From Ianthella basta (taxonomy: Eukaryota; Porifera; Demospongiae; Verongiida; Ianthellidae): a stretch of 64,000 nucleotides of DNA. Shown piece after piece: positions 14,701-26,489 of the stretch. Position 1 is the stretch's first letter; each line of letters opens with the position of its first letter. Position numbers and translations under genes: made by a program. A model generated the notes under the pieces. That model worked only from the letters and a program-made list of their open reading frames with translations, did not search any database and was not told the origin of the DNA. Location: positions 4,993,121-5,057,120 of the forward strand of contig OZ025881.1 of NCBI GenBank assembly GCA_964019415.1. Direction: 5' to 3'.

Positions 14701-17700
14701 TCCAAAATGGACATTATCTCCTATGCAGGAAGTTGTCCTTAATTAACAGTTACAGTAACTAAAGGAAATGTACACCATGTAAAATGTTATATAGTACATA
14801 GCATTAGTTTGTCATTATTTAAAGTTATCTTTCCATTTCTTCCTCGGTCTCCCTCTTCCTCTTAAGCTTCTTTCTTCCATCTCACTTTCATGCACTCTCT
14901 TGACTAGTTTTTTTGGTCCCACTCTGTCAAGGCTTCTCTCCAACTCACTTGTCTCTTTTCCACTTTCTTTAGCACCACTCCTGCTTTAATTCCTTATGAA
15001 TCTCCACATTTCTCACCCTGTCCATCCTACTCTTCTCAGCAATGCACCTCAATACCCCCTTTCTGTTGCCTGTACAGCTGACTCCTGTTGTTTGTTCAGT
15101 ATCCACTTTTCACTTCCATACATCAGTGTTGTACTATACAATGGCATTATGCACTTTCAGCTTCGTTCTCCTATTCAGCTCCTTATGCTTCCACACCGGT
15201 TCATTCAACATCCCTATCACTCTTGCCACTTTCTCAATCCTTATCTTGATCTCCACTTCCATCCTTCCATCTCCACTTATCATCACTTCCAAATACTTCA
15301 CTACCTCCACTGACTCCAACTTCCTGTCTCCAAATTCCACACAGCAATGTCCTCTCTCCTTCCCCACCTTCATTACTTCCGTCTTCTCTCAATTCATTTT
15401 CATTTCCCATTTCATAAACACCTCATCCAATTTTGTTAAATTTACTCATAGGGACTCTTCAATGTCTGCCACCAATAGCATGTCATCAGCAGAAAGTAAA
15501 GTTAACACATTGATATTCACCTCTCCCAATCTCACACCTTCCTTGAAGCCCACTCTTGCTTCCTTCACAATGGCGTCCAAGAATACATTGAAAAGCCACA
15601 GTGAGAGAGTGCATCTCTGTCTTATATTACCCCTTGTTCCACTTCAAACCACTCCAAATGCTTTTCCCCCACCTCCACTCTTGCCTCACAGTTCACATAT
15701 AGTGATTGCATTGCCTTCAGAAGACCTCTCCCACCTGTGCCCATCTAAGTTCCTCCCACAGGTTCACCCTATTCACTTTGTCATACACTTTCTCCAGATC
15801 AATGAATGCCACAAATAGCTCTCTTCTCTTCTCAATTGCCTTCTCCATTACTTGTCTTAGGGTAAACAATTGATCTACACAACCTCTCTTTGCTCTAAAC
15901 CTGCCTTGCTCTTCCATCACCCTCCCCTCAGTGCTTGCTCTTAACCTAGTGTTCAATACTTTACCAAGCCCCTTCCCAGCCACACTCAGCTGGCGTATTC
16001 TTCTGTAATCGCTGCACGTCAGCCTGCAACCCTTCTTGTAGATGGGAATGACCACTGCTCTCCTCCAATCCCTTGGGGCCTTACCAAACCTCATCACCAT
16101 AATGCACATTATTTACATCCACTTCATTAAGCTCATTCCTCCTGCCTTTAACAATTCCACTTGAATCTCCCACACACCTGGACTTTTCCCATTCTTCATC
16201 TTTCCCAGCTCTCTCACTATTTCCTCCAGCTCAATCTCCTTAATCTCTTCTGTCACACTTACACCCACCCTACTGTTCTCCACATCCTCTCTTGTCCCTG
16301 AATACAGCCCTGTAAGTACCTCTTCCATCTATCTATGACCAACTCCTCCTCGCCATTACTATTCCATCCTCATCTTTCACTCTTCTGCATACAGTACCTC
16401 TTCTCTTCCCCTACCTTCGACTAGAACTGCTTCTGCCCACCCTGTGCATCTGCTTCCAACTCTCTACCAAGGTCACTCCTTCTCCTATCTTCTCTTCTTA
16501 CTAGGAAATAATCAAGAATTTGATTTCAGCCCTAGCTTGACCTCTGCAGTAGTTTTTGTCAGTTCAAATTATTCCCAGAATAGTGGCTCCTGTTGTGCCT
16601 TCAATCATCTAACTTGAACAGAGTGAACTCACAATCAAAAAGCATTAGAAATTCATTACTATGATTAGCTACACCTTAGATAAGGATGATGATACGTATC
16701 TATCTCAGCAAATATTTTGTCTCATGTCAAACTAGCAAAGACATATAATGCGGAGATACTGACAGCATATATGGAATACTGTACAGAGGGGGTGCCAAGC
16801 AGATTCAGTTCATGCATAATTTGTATGCATGTACGTATAATTGTTATACTGTACAGTATGCTTTATCATTTCCTCCAATCTTTACTGCAGATTGGCAAAT
16901 GAGTGGTTCATGCGGAGTTGATATCATAACATTTGAAGGCAATGATAATCTGTATACAAGAGGGTCAAACATTTTTACAGAGCTCTTCACAATTCCACCA
17001 TTGTATCGCTATGGGGACCGCTATCAATTTGACTGTCCATTCACAGTGTCTCTAACTTCAGATACCAACGCTGTGTATGGTGGACTGCAAATGGACACAG
17101 AATGCCACAATCTCAACTTCGGAAAGCTACAGTTCTCAAAAATGAAACACAGAGTTCTAATTGGACAGCGTGCATCTATCCAGCAAGGCTGTATATCGTC
17201 AATCCATGGTTCCACATTCCCAGTGGAGGTGCTGTCATATTACATGGAAGCAACGTATCCTTTGGGCAACTTCCTGACACTCCAACGGCATGGCCCTGGC
17301 CCACATGCTGTAATTTCCCTGGATCCAGCTACTGGCATCTACAAGGCAACTTTTAAAAACACTACTACAATGATTCTTGGAACCATGTTTTCAGCACCGT
17401 TACAGCTATCCAATGATGGCTTCCTGATCAGCTCTCAAGTGAAGATATTTGAACGACATGAGTTTGCCCTGAATGTCACTGGTGAACTTGGTCATTCATG
17501 GGCCGATGCTCCAGTAACTGTTACTGGCCAGCATGTTGGAACAGGAGTGAACAACTTAGCTGACAGACTGACAAGTGAAGTAGCAGCATATCTCGAAATG
17601 ACCACTGTCCAAGCTGTATCCAGAAGAGACAATGCAGATATGGCTTTGCAGAAGGCTACTAATGCTGCCAATGAGCTGAGTGAAGAAGAAATGAGACAAG

Positions 17701-20700
17701 CAATCATAGTTGCAAATGCCAAACAAGAATATAATGATGCTGTGCAGGAGCTACAGAGCCTGGACAGCTTGGTTATAGAGTTGAATCATAACTTGTCTGC
17801 ACTTGGAAACACGGCCATGGATTTTATGGACAACTTGGACAGTAAGGTTTGCGCACTGCAGATCTGCCAGGAAAAGTGTGTGAGGGGTATGCTCAAGTCG
17901 AACTGTTCCCATTCTGAACAAATAGATATCATGGAACCATGCACTAAATTGGTTCCAACTCAAAGACAGGTAACTCAGCTTGTCGACACACAATATGTTC
18001 CATGTGAGACATGGCAGCGATCTGGTTTTGCTCAGAGGAACTGCCGCTGTGGAAACTTTCTTGACTGTACATGTAATGTGAAGCCTACTCCCATTTCTTG
18101 CTGCTGTCATGCAACATGTATACTGGAGATATTTGCCAAAGTGACTATAACTGAGTTAAGAAGTATGCCTGACATGTGTATAGCAAGACAAGAAACAAGG
18201 CAGATACAGCATACCTGTGAAACTGATTCTCCTTGTGCCACTCGGGAGCCAGACACCAACTGTGCAAGCAGCAATGCCCAATGTCGAGTAAAGCGGGCTA
18301 AGGTTCTAGACAGCATTGCAGATGAGACTGCCATGGTGCTACTGAAGTTGGACCAGGCTAAGCGTGCCAAGTCTGCTACATTAACCAAAATGGCTAGGCT
18401 TCAGCTGCAAGTTCAGGAGGCAGAGGACCTTTACACAACCTACAAGGATGCTCTGAATAATGTAGCTGTTGATGACCTTAAAGATAAGCTGGAGCAAGTT
18501 AAAGCAAATAACAAAGGTCTGCTGCTTTTGGCAGACCTTCTCTCGAGTACCCAAAGCCAGGCTTTCAGAATCTCTGACATTCAGTTCTCTGTCAGTGTCC
18601 TAAAGTCATCTCCCACCAGGTTTCCTTTGACCATCGGGTATGAAGTGCCAAGTAAGGGGGTTGCAAAGGCTGTAACAGTAATCTTTGATTTTGACAATGA
18701 ACCATTAGCACTATTCCAAGCCTCAACCTTGGTGGGCAATGCCATTATTGAAGCACTTACTGGAGTGAATCCACGTGGACGAAGAGCTGCAGAAGCAACA
18801 AACACTGAAGATGTACTTGCCCTACAATGTGCTGACCTGGAAAGCTTGACAACATTTTTCAGTGGTTTGCAGACATCAATACAAACACTGAAGAATGCTG
18901 TGGATGGCGAGAAAAGAATGGCGATGGATATAGCATCTCAGCTAGATGAAGACAACATGGCCAGCTTGAATGTTTCAGAGGATAGTCTTCAAGGCTTGGA
19001 AGAGTTCAATGTCACAATTGATCCATCTGTGGTCAGGAAGGAAGCAGCAGAGGATGGAGAACTGCAGGCTCTTCTAGAGCTTAGGTTGGCAGTAATCAGA
19101 CGGCTGAGGAATATTGCAAATGGCACCAATAACCATAACTTGTTCATAGCCTGGAAAAAGGATCTAAATGCTATCTTGAATGATACAGGCGAGGCCTTTG
19201 GACATGAATGCTTCAGCCTTGTTGACTGCTCCACTGTAGCAATTACACTCCTGGAAGAAATTCTGCAGTCCGCTCCAGCATTACTGGTAGAAGGTATGGT
19301 TTCCACTTTGGAAGATGCTGAAGTTGATCTGGTTGAGCTAGGCACTTCCAATGAGCTCTCTCTAGAGGATGCCTTAATGCTTCTGAATGCCATTAATTCA
19401 GTAATTGCACAAGCCCAGGATCTGAACTACTGGTGTGCACGTCCACCCAATATCACTTCTTCCCCAAACACCAACATCACTGCCATGGAAAACACATCAG
19501 TTGTGCTGGAGTGCATGGCTGAATCTGATTTTCCTATCACATACAAATGGAAGAAAGATGATGCCACAGTGCCATCTGCAGATAAGGAGACTCTTGTGAT
19601 CAAAGCTGCGACACTCACAGACATGGGATTCTATACTTGTGAAGCCTCCAATCACGTGGGAACTGCTACATCAAGTTGGTCATATTTAGAAGTGCAACAA
19701 CCCCCAGTTTTCTACTTTGAGCCATCTGACCAAACTCGCATTGTAGGAGACCTAAAGGATATTCTTTTAATTTGCAATGCAACTGCTTCCCCCAATCCAC
19801 AGTTTAGGTGGTATTTCAAGACATCAGAAAGTGAAGAATTTACGCGACTTCCCAACAGGACTGGCAACAATTTGAATATCTCTTCTCCTCAGGAGGAGCA
19901 TGAAGGATGGTACAGATGTGAGGCATGGAACTCAGGCGGAAGCTCTTACTCCAGAGCAGCCCATGTTACTGTTCTCAAATACTCAACAGCAGTTATGGCC
20001 ATCCCACTAAGGTTCAAGCTACTTAGCTGTGATGGAAGCAGCTTCACTGTATCTGAGCTTAGGAGATTTGTGAATGGCCTTGCAGCTTCATCTTTGAATA
20101 ACACTAGTGTAGAAGTGGCAAACCTGACTGTGTCAGTGGATGGGAACATGACCACATACTCATTCCACCTGCAGACCCACAACCTGACAGATCCTGACAT
20201 CTTTCCAGAGCCACTTCAGTCTATCTCAATGAAGGTAGCTCAGAGCCGGCGTGCACTGATGACTGCAAAAGAGAAGTTGATATCTATCCTCGTAAACATC
20301 TCCACATACACAAATGAAGGCCTGCAAGTGTGTGACGTGTCTGATGTCTCTGACTACCGGTATGACTTCAAGTGTGGACGAGGACAAAGACTGGACATTG
20401 ACACAAACATGATTTGCAGTAAGTTCCATAGCTACTATTTGTAGACTGGTTGCAGAAAGTTGACACAACATGCAATCCATACACAAGCATACCTTGTATA
20501 CACTATGTTATTATGTGCTCTAGCCACCATATGGGGATGTTTTTATTCCCTCAGTCAACTGTGGTCCTGGTAGTGCCCAATCATACACCACCAGATCCAT
20601 GCTCGACTCTAGAGGAAGGAGGTTCACTGTGGCCCATCCATCATGTGCTCCTTGCAAGCCTGGCTACTACCAGCCTGATGAAGGCCATGCAACCTGCATT

Positions 20701-21253
20701 ACTTGTCCAGGGAAATTGGGTAATTCAGTTGGCTCAGCAACATGTGACAGCTGCACATACTGTGAGTATATATCAGTTACAAATAATAGAACATTTGTTA
20801 TCCTACATACATATAATATGCTGATGGTCTGATAAAAGGTACACTTTCTGTGTGTATATATGATGTGTTTTGTTTGCTGCTAGTGCATAGGTATACAGTA
20901 CAAGTATTACACAATGTGCATATGTATGGATATTAAGATTTTGCTTCCTTTGCTCAGGCTGGACATCCATTTCTCCAATCATCAACACTGCAAGGGTTGT
21001 ATCTGCATACAGTGGGGTCTTGCTGCAGTGGTCAGTACCCCGAGTAATATCCTCAGAGGTGGAAGGGTTTAGCATCAATATAGTGAAGCTCTCTGGTGGT
21101 GTTGGGCCACAGGAAATTCGTGAAGGCACACTACCTCAAGTGAGGGCATACTTTGTTCATCATCTGCAGCGTGGTGGGACATACATGATCAACATCCGTA
21201 TGCTGAGGGAGGGAGTGTACAGTGCTCCTGCCTCTGTACGTGTTGTCATATGA
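5796..21253 (+). CDS. secreted EMI-EGF-CCP-Ig-FnIII mosaic matrix protein, 16 exons, about 2,371 aa
   Basis: Proposed exons: 5796-5871, 5937-6135, 6221-6321, 6437-6526, 6635-6754, 7289-7414, 8290-8412, 8529-8651, 8833-8955, 9045-9167, 12399-12782, 12899-14271, 14441-14564, 16891-20418, 20555-20761, 20958-21253. All phases join into one open frame. Order of parts: signal peptide (1-25); EMI domain (about 50-125, ending in a CCSGY motif); EGF; six calcium-binding EGF modules with D-x-[DN]-E-C starts and CxNxxxxYxC-type hydroxylation sites, one exon each, phase 1; two CCP/sushi modules (about 404-528); EGF (about 532-570); a long unassigned beta-rich region; coiled-coil stretches (about 1250-1340, 1495-1570) around a Cys-rich block; two Ig domains (about 1877-2057); a GCC2/GCC3-like Cys module (2205-2273); and an FnIII-like C-terminus. 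No transmembrane segment is seen, so it is probably a secreted matrix protein. Exon 1 could instead end at 5881, but then exon 2 loses frame unless it starts at 5950. One intron uses a GC donor. I know no protein with this full architecture. Confidence 0.85.
7415..8289 (+). other. intron of the EMI-EGF-CCP gene, 875 bp
   Basis: This intron lies between two calcium-binding EGF exons. No further EGF-like exon is visible in it. The preceding intron (6755-7288) is likewise empty. Confidence 0.6.
9168..12398 (+). other. large intron, 3.2 kb, EGF to CCP junction
   Basis: No additional exon was recognised. It contains a 29-bp hairpin near 10,848 and a weak CTGAAGAAGG-type motif near 9,346. Both flanking exons are phase 1, so another module exon could have been missed without disturbing the frame. 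Confidence 0.55.
10848..10910. repeat. foldback: 29-bp arms with a 5-nt loop
   Basis: Left arm 10848-10876 and right arm 10882-10910 are reverse complements with one mismatch, separated by CATTC. Such a near-perfect palindrome usually reflects a recent foldback or MITE-derived event. Confidence 0.8.
14679..14700. repeat. short (ATCA)n tract
   Basis: This is a simple tetranucleotide run in the intron just upstream of the LINE remnant. Confidence 0.7.
14830..16505 (-). mobile_element. degenerate non-LTR (LINE) retrotransposon fragment
   Basis: It lies antisense in intron 13 of the EMI-EGF-CCP gene. On the minus strand, 16328-16113 encodes the pre-RT region with a KMKNGKSPG motif. The stretch 16109-15717 encodes RT fingers/palm sequence with an [10 protein letters not shown] start and a [12 protein letters not shown] motif, where the catalytic Asp block is recognisable. 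The stretch 15373-15134 encodes a later part with [12 protein letters not shown]. Frames shift between blocks and stops are present, so it cannot encode a full enzyme. Neither the 5' end with the endonuclease nor a poly-A tail is clear. The type fits the Jockey/I/CR1-like supergroup, but the clade is not determined. Confidence 0.85.
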
Positions 21254-22358
21254 TGTCCTAAAGCATAGGTAGTTTGAGGGTTCTCTAACTTCATAGGACT
21301 AGTGTGTGCTTAACACTATTAACTGTGTGACGTAGGCTACATAGAGTGTGATATAGAGGTGTAGAACAGCTCTCATTGTGTGGAATAGTTCAGATTAAAT
21401 TAGAACGAGCTTATAGGCCATGTACAAGAGAACCCAAAGGTGTGAGTGACTCTTCCTAGCATTTAGAAGTGTGTTACTTATTGTAATTTCATTGATGAGT
21501 TTCACAATGTGTCCGTGACATGCATGCTGGAATGGTGAGGTAGCTAGAAAGTAGTGTTTTGGCACACACCATCTGCAAAGACATACATAGGTCACAAATG
21601 CCACATATATATGCAACCCTGGAAATGTTAGCTAAAGGTGCTGGACCACTATATGTTTGCAGACTGAACTTAAGCTTCATTTTCATTAGAGGTGGAGGAT
21701 GCACAGCTTGCTTTAAGCTTCAAACCACTAACAAGCATGCTTAAAAGTTGCACACAGAATGTTAATTACCACAAAGTCCTTGCAAGATAGCACTTGCGAA
21801 ATTGTTGCAGGAAGAACTTATGCTAGTAGGATGATTGCTAGCACCCAGGGACAAAAGTACATATGCCAATAGTGCTGCATCGGCAAAGACATGAAGTTAT
21901 GTTAAGTTAGTTTATTAACAATTTAAGTTCCTTTGATCGCCACTAGCTACCACAATTAGGTACATTTTTACATTGATTAGATCAATAGAAGTGCAGCATC
22001 TTCCTTCAGATGAGTTTGCAATTGTTCTATGCTCTATGTTCTATTCTATGGTTCTGAAAAAGGCAGGTGCACATTGCAACTGGCAATTGCCAAAGCTGTT
22101 GTCTGTGCGTGGACGTCATTAGCAGCCGTCTTCTGGCTTGCGCAAGTCTTGCACAATCCCAACGGGCCATACATGCACCACGTTAATTGTGGGGCTTCTA
22201 CTTGAAGCTGTGAACTGCATGAATGTATGCATTCTTGTCCTTCATTAATTGGGGGGCTGCCGCAATTGAGCTGCCCGAGGTATGGGTGCATTGTGAATAA
22301 GTCTATAGATTGTGGCAAGGCCGTGCAAGGGTTGGCTAGCTCTGAGTGCATATGGCAT
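21254..22358. other. 3' flank and intergenic region
   Basis: This is the downstream region of the mosaic gene. I see no convincing exon, and no clear AATAAA close to the stop. Short open frames here lack protein-like composition. Confidence 0.5.
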
Positions 22359-22508
22359 GGCCAACGCTGTTGGCCACTGGTTACCTGGTGGGCCAATGCT
22401 GTTGGTCACTGAACTGGCAGGCCAGCGCTGTTGGCGATCGAACTGGCAGGCCAACACTGTTGGCCATTGATGGCAGGCCAACAATTTTGGCCAATGAACT
22501 GGTGGGGC
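22359..22508. repeat. minisatellite, about 30-bp unit, 5 copies
   Basis: Units begin GGCCAACGCTGTTGGCC and end in variants of ACTGGCAG or ACTGGTGG. Each unit contains a small GGCCAAC...GTTGGCC palindrome, so single strands could form serial hairpins. Copies differ by several substitutions. Confidence 0.8.
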
Positions 22509-22843
22509 TATGCTGTTTCCCCACATGTGCTCTGTGGTTGTGCCTTCCCACCACTTGTGATGCACCCTGGGTGACACCGTCACCACTTCAAGCGTGCTTT
22601 GGCACTTCCAGGCTCACCTTGTGCCCGCATTATTGATGTTGCTGTTCCTGGTTAAAGCACAGTCTAGTGATGCTGTCTCCATGCTAAGCAGGGGGGGAGT
22701 CCCTTCCTGCCTGTGCCCACCTGCGGACTGGACCTGTAGCTATTACCAGTATGCTTCAGTGGTCCTTCAATACCCTGTCTGTTTGTTGTTACTACTTTGG
22801 GGATGATATCCCAAAACCTAAAAACAATTGTAGTACAATTCAT

Positions 22844-22867
22844 CCCCCCCCCCCCCCCCCCCCCCCC
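22844..22867. repeat. poly-C tract, 24 nt
   Basis: This homopolymer lies just outside the 3' side (minus strand) of the DIRS-like element. Length is unreliable in such tracts. Confidence 0.9.
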
Positions 22868-23663
22868 AAAGTACTTGTAGGACTGTGACCCAGATCGACT
22901 AGGAACTGCATGGGCTAAATATAGAGTGATAGCATCTCTCTTCTCCTGGCGTCATGTTTGTGCTGTGGAACTCAATGCCTAGGAAAGCAGTTACTGTTGT
23001 GGGCTTCTCCAGTTTCTCTGCCTGCAATGGCAGGCCCAGCTCTTAACATGTGGCGATGATCAGCTGCAAGATCTCATTACATTGTGCTGAGTTGGCTGCC
23101 CCTAAGGTTATAAAATCATCCATGTAGTGCAGACATGATGTTATGCCTTGTTTTTGGATTATCCACTCCACAGCATCCGAGACAGTGCAGAGGATCTTCG
23201 GGACTGAGCACAGACCGAAGGGGAGAACAGTGTTGACGTAGAGATGGTTGGCCCATAGCCTTCCCAGGAGGGGTCTTTCTTGCAGATGGACTGGGGTGTT
23301 TGAGAGTCTGGGCCTACGTCTGACACTATTCTTGCCATGTTGTCGACTGTGGCATACTGGAGGGAGCTCGATCAGGTGTCTGTCGATTCCTGTGTTCTCA
23401 CTGTGATTGGGTGGAAAGGACAAGTCCAGTATTAGGCGCCACTTGCCCTGTTGGTGTCTCTTAGGTATGACACCAAAGCGGTTGGTATGAACGACTGCTG
23501 TGTAGAGGTTTGGCTGTAGAGGGCCAATGATGCGATGGCACTGTAGCTTCTGAGTGAAGTAGTCTGTGACCACTCCTGGGTGTTTAATTGTTGAAGACAT
23601 GTTTGATGTTGTGGCCCTGAGGTGTGTGTCAGCACTGAATCAAATGCGAAAGCCTTGCTGAAT

Positions 23664-24939
23664 GGCTACTAGAACAGGTTATTTTCCAAAGTGTCCAATT
23701 CTAAAATAGCTACAATTGACTGATTATTGACCTTATTTTGTTATAAATTTACTTATAAGTATGTTTTTGTTGTCATAAGCTCTATTATTGAACTTTAGTA
23801 TTTTACAACAAGATGAAATAGAGTGAAATGTGAGTACAGTCCAAAGTATAGTGACAAAATGTTGCTATATACTGAACATTGTTGGTAAAGGAATCATAAA
23901 TGATAATATAATGAGTAATAACAGTGAATATTTGTGTCTGTAGCTATTTGCATCTGTTACGCGTCGATTACTTGGTCTGCTAGAACTTGCATCTGCATTT
24001 CTGCAAGATGCTCTTCATCTCTATACAATGTTACATTGTTCCTTCCACAGGACATAGAAAGTCTAACAATGGTACCTGCAAAGGAAATACAGGAATACAA
24101 TTATATGGAGGCATGGAATTCAACCAGGATACCTTTGTGACAGCAGGCCTAGTCGGGGGGTTCAAGCTTGCAACCCTAGTTAGCCTGATGCCATTGTTTC
24201 AACAAGGGCTGCAATCTTGAACCCCTGGACATATACATATCAGCAATAAATAACAGTTCATATCAACTTTCATGTGCACAGGTATACATTGGTCCCTATC
24301 AAAGCCGGCAGGTGGAGGTGAAGACAGTGAGAAGTCTAGATTCCCTCAAAGAAGGTCATCTTGTCGCAGTACTTTGCGAAGAAACCACCGCAGAGCCTTC
24401 AATCGGGGAAGTCAGGAGCCTCGCAGAAGACAAAATTGAGATTGCCTGGCTGAAAGGAAGCTACACCACAGCCTGGACAACTTGGGTTCTGTATGAGGGG
24501 AGGAAAAAGGTGGAGTGGAGAGACAGTATACCCAAAACATCAGTAATTTTGTATGACTTTGAGCTGACGAAGACAAAGCATTTGACGAAAGCAACAATCA
24601 CTCACTTGAAGAGGGCATATGAACAGCTTCGCACTCAAAGCTCATGAATTAAGTATCTTTTTCCTATGCACAAATTATCTACTTCATCTTATTGCTTCTA
24701 TGTACTGTCAAAGCATGTCATTCATTTTTAACCAAGGACTATTTACAGGTGTTACAAGCATTTTGGAAATGCTCCCAAATGTAGTAATTATTGCAAATCT
24801 TGACAATTATGCATGCATATATTGAATCGCACTGAATTGCTAATAAAATATGCTCTGCAATACAATTATTTGACCCAATTAGCCTGAAAAGCGAGGTTTA
24901 GAATTGGACGGCTTGGAATAGAACCTGTTCTAGGTAGCC
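23664..24939. mobile_element. 1.28-kb DNA transposon with 43-bp terminal inverted repeats, inserted in the DIRS-like element
   Basis: The left end 23664-23706 and the right end 24897-24939 are inverted repeats (start GGCTAC(C)TAGAACAGG, inner end GTCCAATTCTAAA) with about six differences. Flanking DNA on both sides is retroelement sequence, so this insertion is younger. No clear target-site duplication is seen. It carries an open frame at 24312-24647 but no recognisable DDE transposase, so it may be non-autonomous or internally deleted. Confidence 0.75.
24312..24647 (+). CDS. possible C-terminal exon of a transposon-encoded protein, about 111 aa
   Basis: The open frame begins at a Met (EVKTVRSLDSLKEGHLVAV) and runs to a stop at 24647. 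The part with LKEGHLVAVLCEE, IGEVRSL, KIEIAWLKG and DSIPKTSVILYDFEL looks like a small beta-barrel reader module (Tudor/BAH/PWWP-like spacing of V-A-V, G-x-V and the W/P-rich strand). This assignment is only an impression. A splice acceptor may lie upstream, near 24282 (TGTGCACAG). Nothing else in the element looks coding. Confidence 0.35.
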   Translation: MEVKTVRSLDSLKEGHLVAVLCEETTAEPSIGEVRSLAEDKIEIAWLKGSYTTAWTTWVLYEGRKKVEWRDSIPKTSVILYDFELTKTKHLTKATITHLKRAYEQLRTQSS

Positions 24940-26489
24940 TGCCAGCCGTCGGTCAGGGTGGTTGTGTAGTGTTCCCAAGCTTCTGCCACTAGTGGAGACG
25001 AGATGGTTGTAATACCTGGGACTGGGTTGGAAATCGCGCATTCTGTTCTGTAGCTATCAAGTTAGCAAATCAAATGTATATAGATAACTGCCGTTTTGTA
25101 TTGAGACTAAAGTTACTGTGGACTAGTGTGCCTGGGTTGGGTGTGTATATAATGAACTTCGGATCCCTGTGAGGGTGATAAGCCATCAGAGCTTTTGATG
25201 GTGAATTATATATGTTACGCGCATACTGAATCATCCATATGCAAATCGAATGCAGACTGTGGTACTGAGTCACCACCATTTGCGTGTGCTTCCGCGAAGT
25301 CCTTTGCTCCCACCGTTACGAAAGGAACGGCTCTTGTCGTCACTGGAGGGATCACCCCTGTTTGGTATATGGGGAGTAGTGCTGTGATTCGCCCAGGTAT
25401 AGGGGCATTCCTTGGCTTTATGGTTCCTGTGGCACTCCACACAGATGTGTTTGAAGGAACGGATGATCCCCTGGCAGCCCTTCCAGCTCCATTTGAGACA
25501 GATGGGAGGAGGGGAGTGGTGTTGTCTTTCTTTGCAGAGGTTTTTTGGTAGGCTTCTCATTGTCGTAGCAACTTTTGGTAGAGTGATCTAGGCTGAAGCA
25601 GATGCTGCAGTGGTCTTAAGTTTTTGCACCTGCGAACGCTAGTGCTCAAAGATGTATAGAAGTTGCGGTCATAGCTAATCCAGCCATCCCCTTTGAACTT
25701 GCGGGTAGCGTGGACTATGGGGGAGCTGTATGCTAGCAAATCGGGTGTTCTCTCTGGTTGATCCAGAATGATTATGTATGCATTGAAGCAGTCTACCCAT
25801 TGAAGGATGCTGGTTATCTTTCGCTTTTGCGATTGATGTCCTTGTCTTCATTTGCAGTTGCTGGTTTTTCATTGCTTGTGTTGTCAGTCAGGAGCTTGTC
25901 CAACTCAATAAACTCCTGATTGCAACCTTTTGGTTTAGCGACTGAGAAACCAATGTGGCGTTGGGGCCAACGACCATTGGTTTGGTTGCCTGTGGCTTTG
26001 AGGGGGTTATAGACCCCATGGTACTCTGCTCACCTAGTTGAAGGGATTGGTCTGTAGCTATGTGGGACTGGTTGGAGTTCTGTATTAGGAGCACTGTAAC
26101 AATTGAACTAGAGGTAGGCATATTCCCGTTCCCTTGCACGACAGAGCTACCCCGACTAGTTTGCGTACCTTGGTTGGAGAAGGCTGCCTGGCCTTGTTGC
26201 GCTAATACGGGGGACGCTGTCTCCCTCCCTGTCGTACCTTGCGGCTCTGCTGCGGTCCTCCATTGGCTGAGGCGGAAGACCAGGCCAGTGAGGAAACCAT
26301 TGAGCGCAGTTGACAAGGTAGACTCCGTACATGCTGTGAGTTGTCCTCCGAGCCTGAAGGACGGCTGCCTCGCTCTCCGCTAATGGAGGTGGCCTTCGGG
26401 TCCATGTCCAGGTGGCGCGGCCTGTAGTCTGCCTTCATTGTTTTCCGCCAACCGCCTAGTGAGCACGTTGCAGGCCGAAGAATTAGCAT

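Noticed and set aside
15042..15818. Plus-strand open frame of 258 codons
   Set aside because: It is the antisense shadow of the LINE fragment, whose RT motifs read on the minus strand; composition is Ser/Thr/Pro low complexity.
22359..22508. CRISPR-like array of 30-bp repeats
   Set aside because: Repeats are contiguous without unique spacers, and the DNA is clearly animal nuclear sequence.
24897..24950. Treating the 23.66-24.94 kb insert as part of the host retroelement
   Set aside because: The 43-bp inverted ends and retroelement sequence on both outer sides show that it is a separate insertion.
25195..25551. Plus-strand open frame of 118 codons
   Set aside because: It lies antisense to the gag-like Cys/His cluster of the DIRS-like element and shows no domain of its own.
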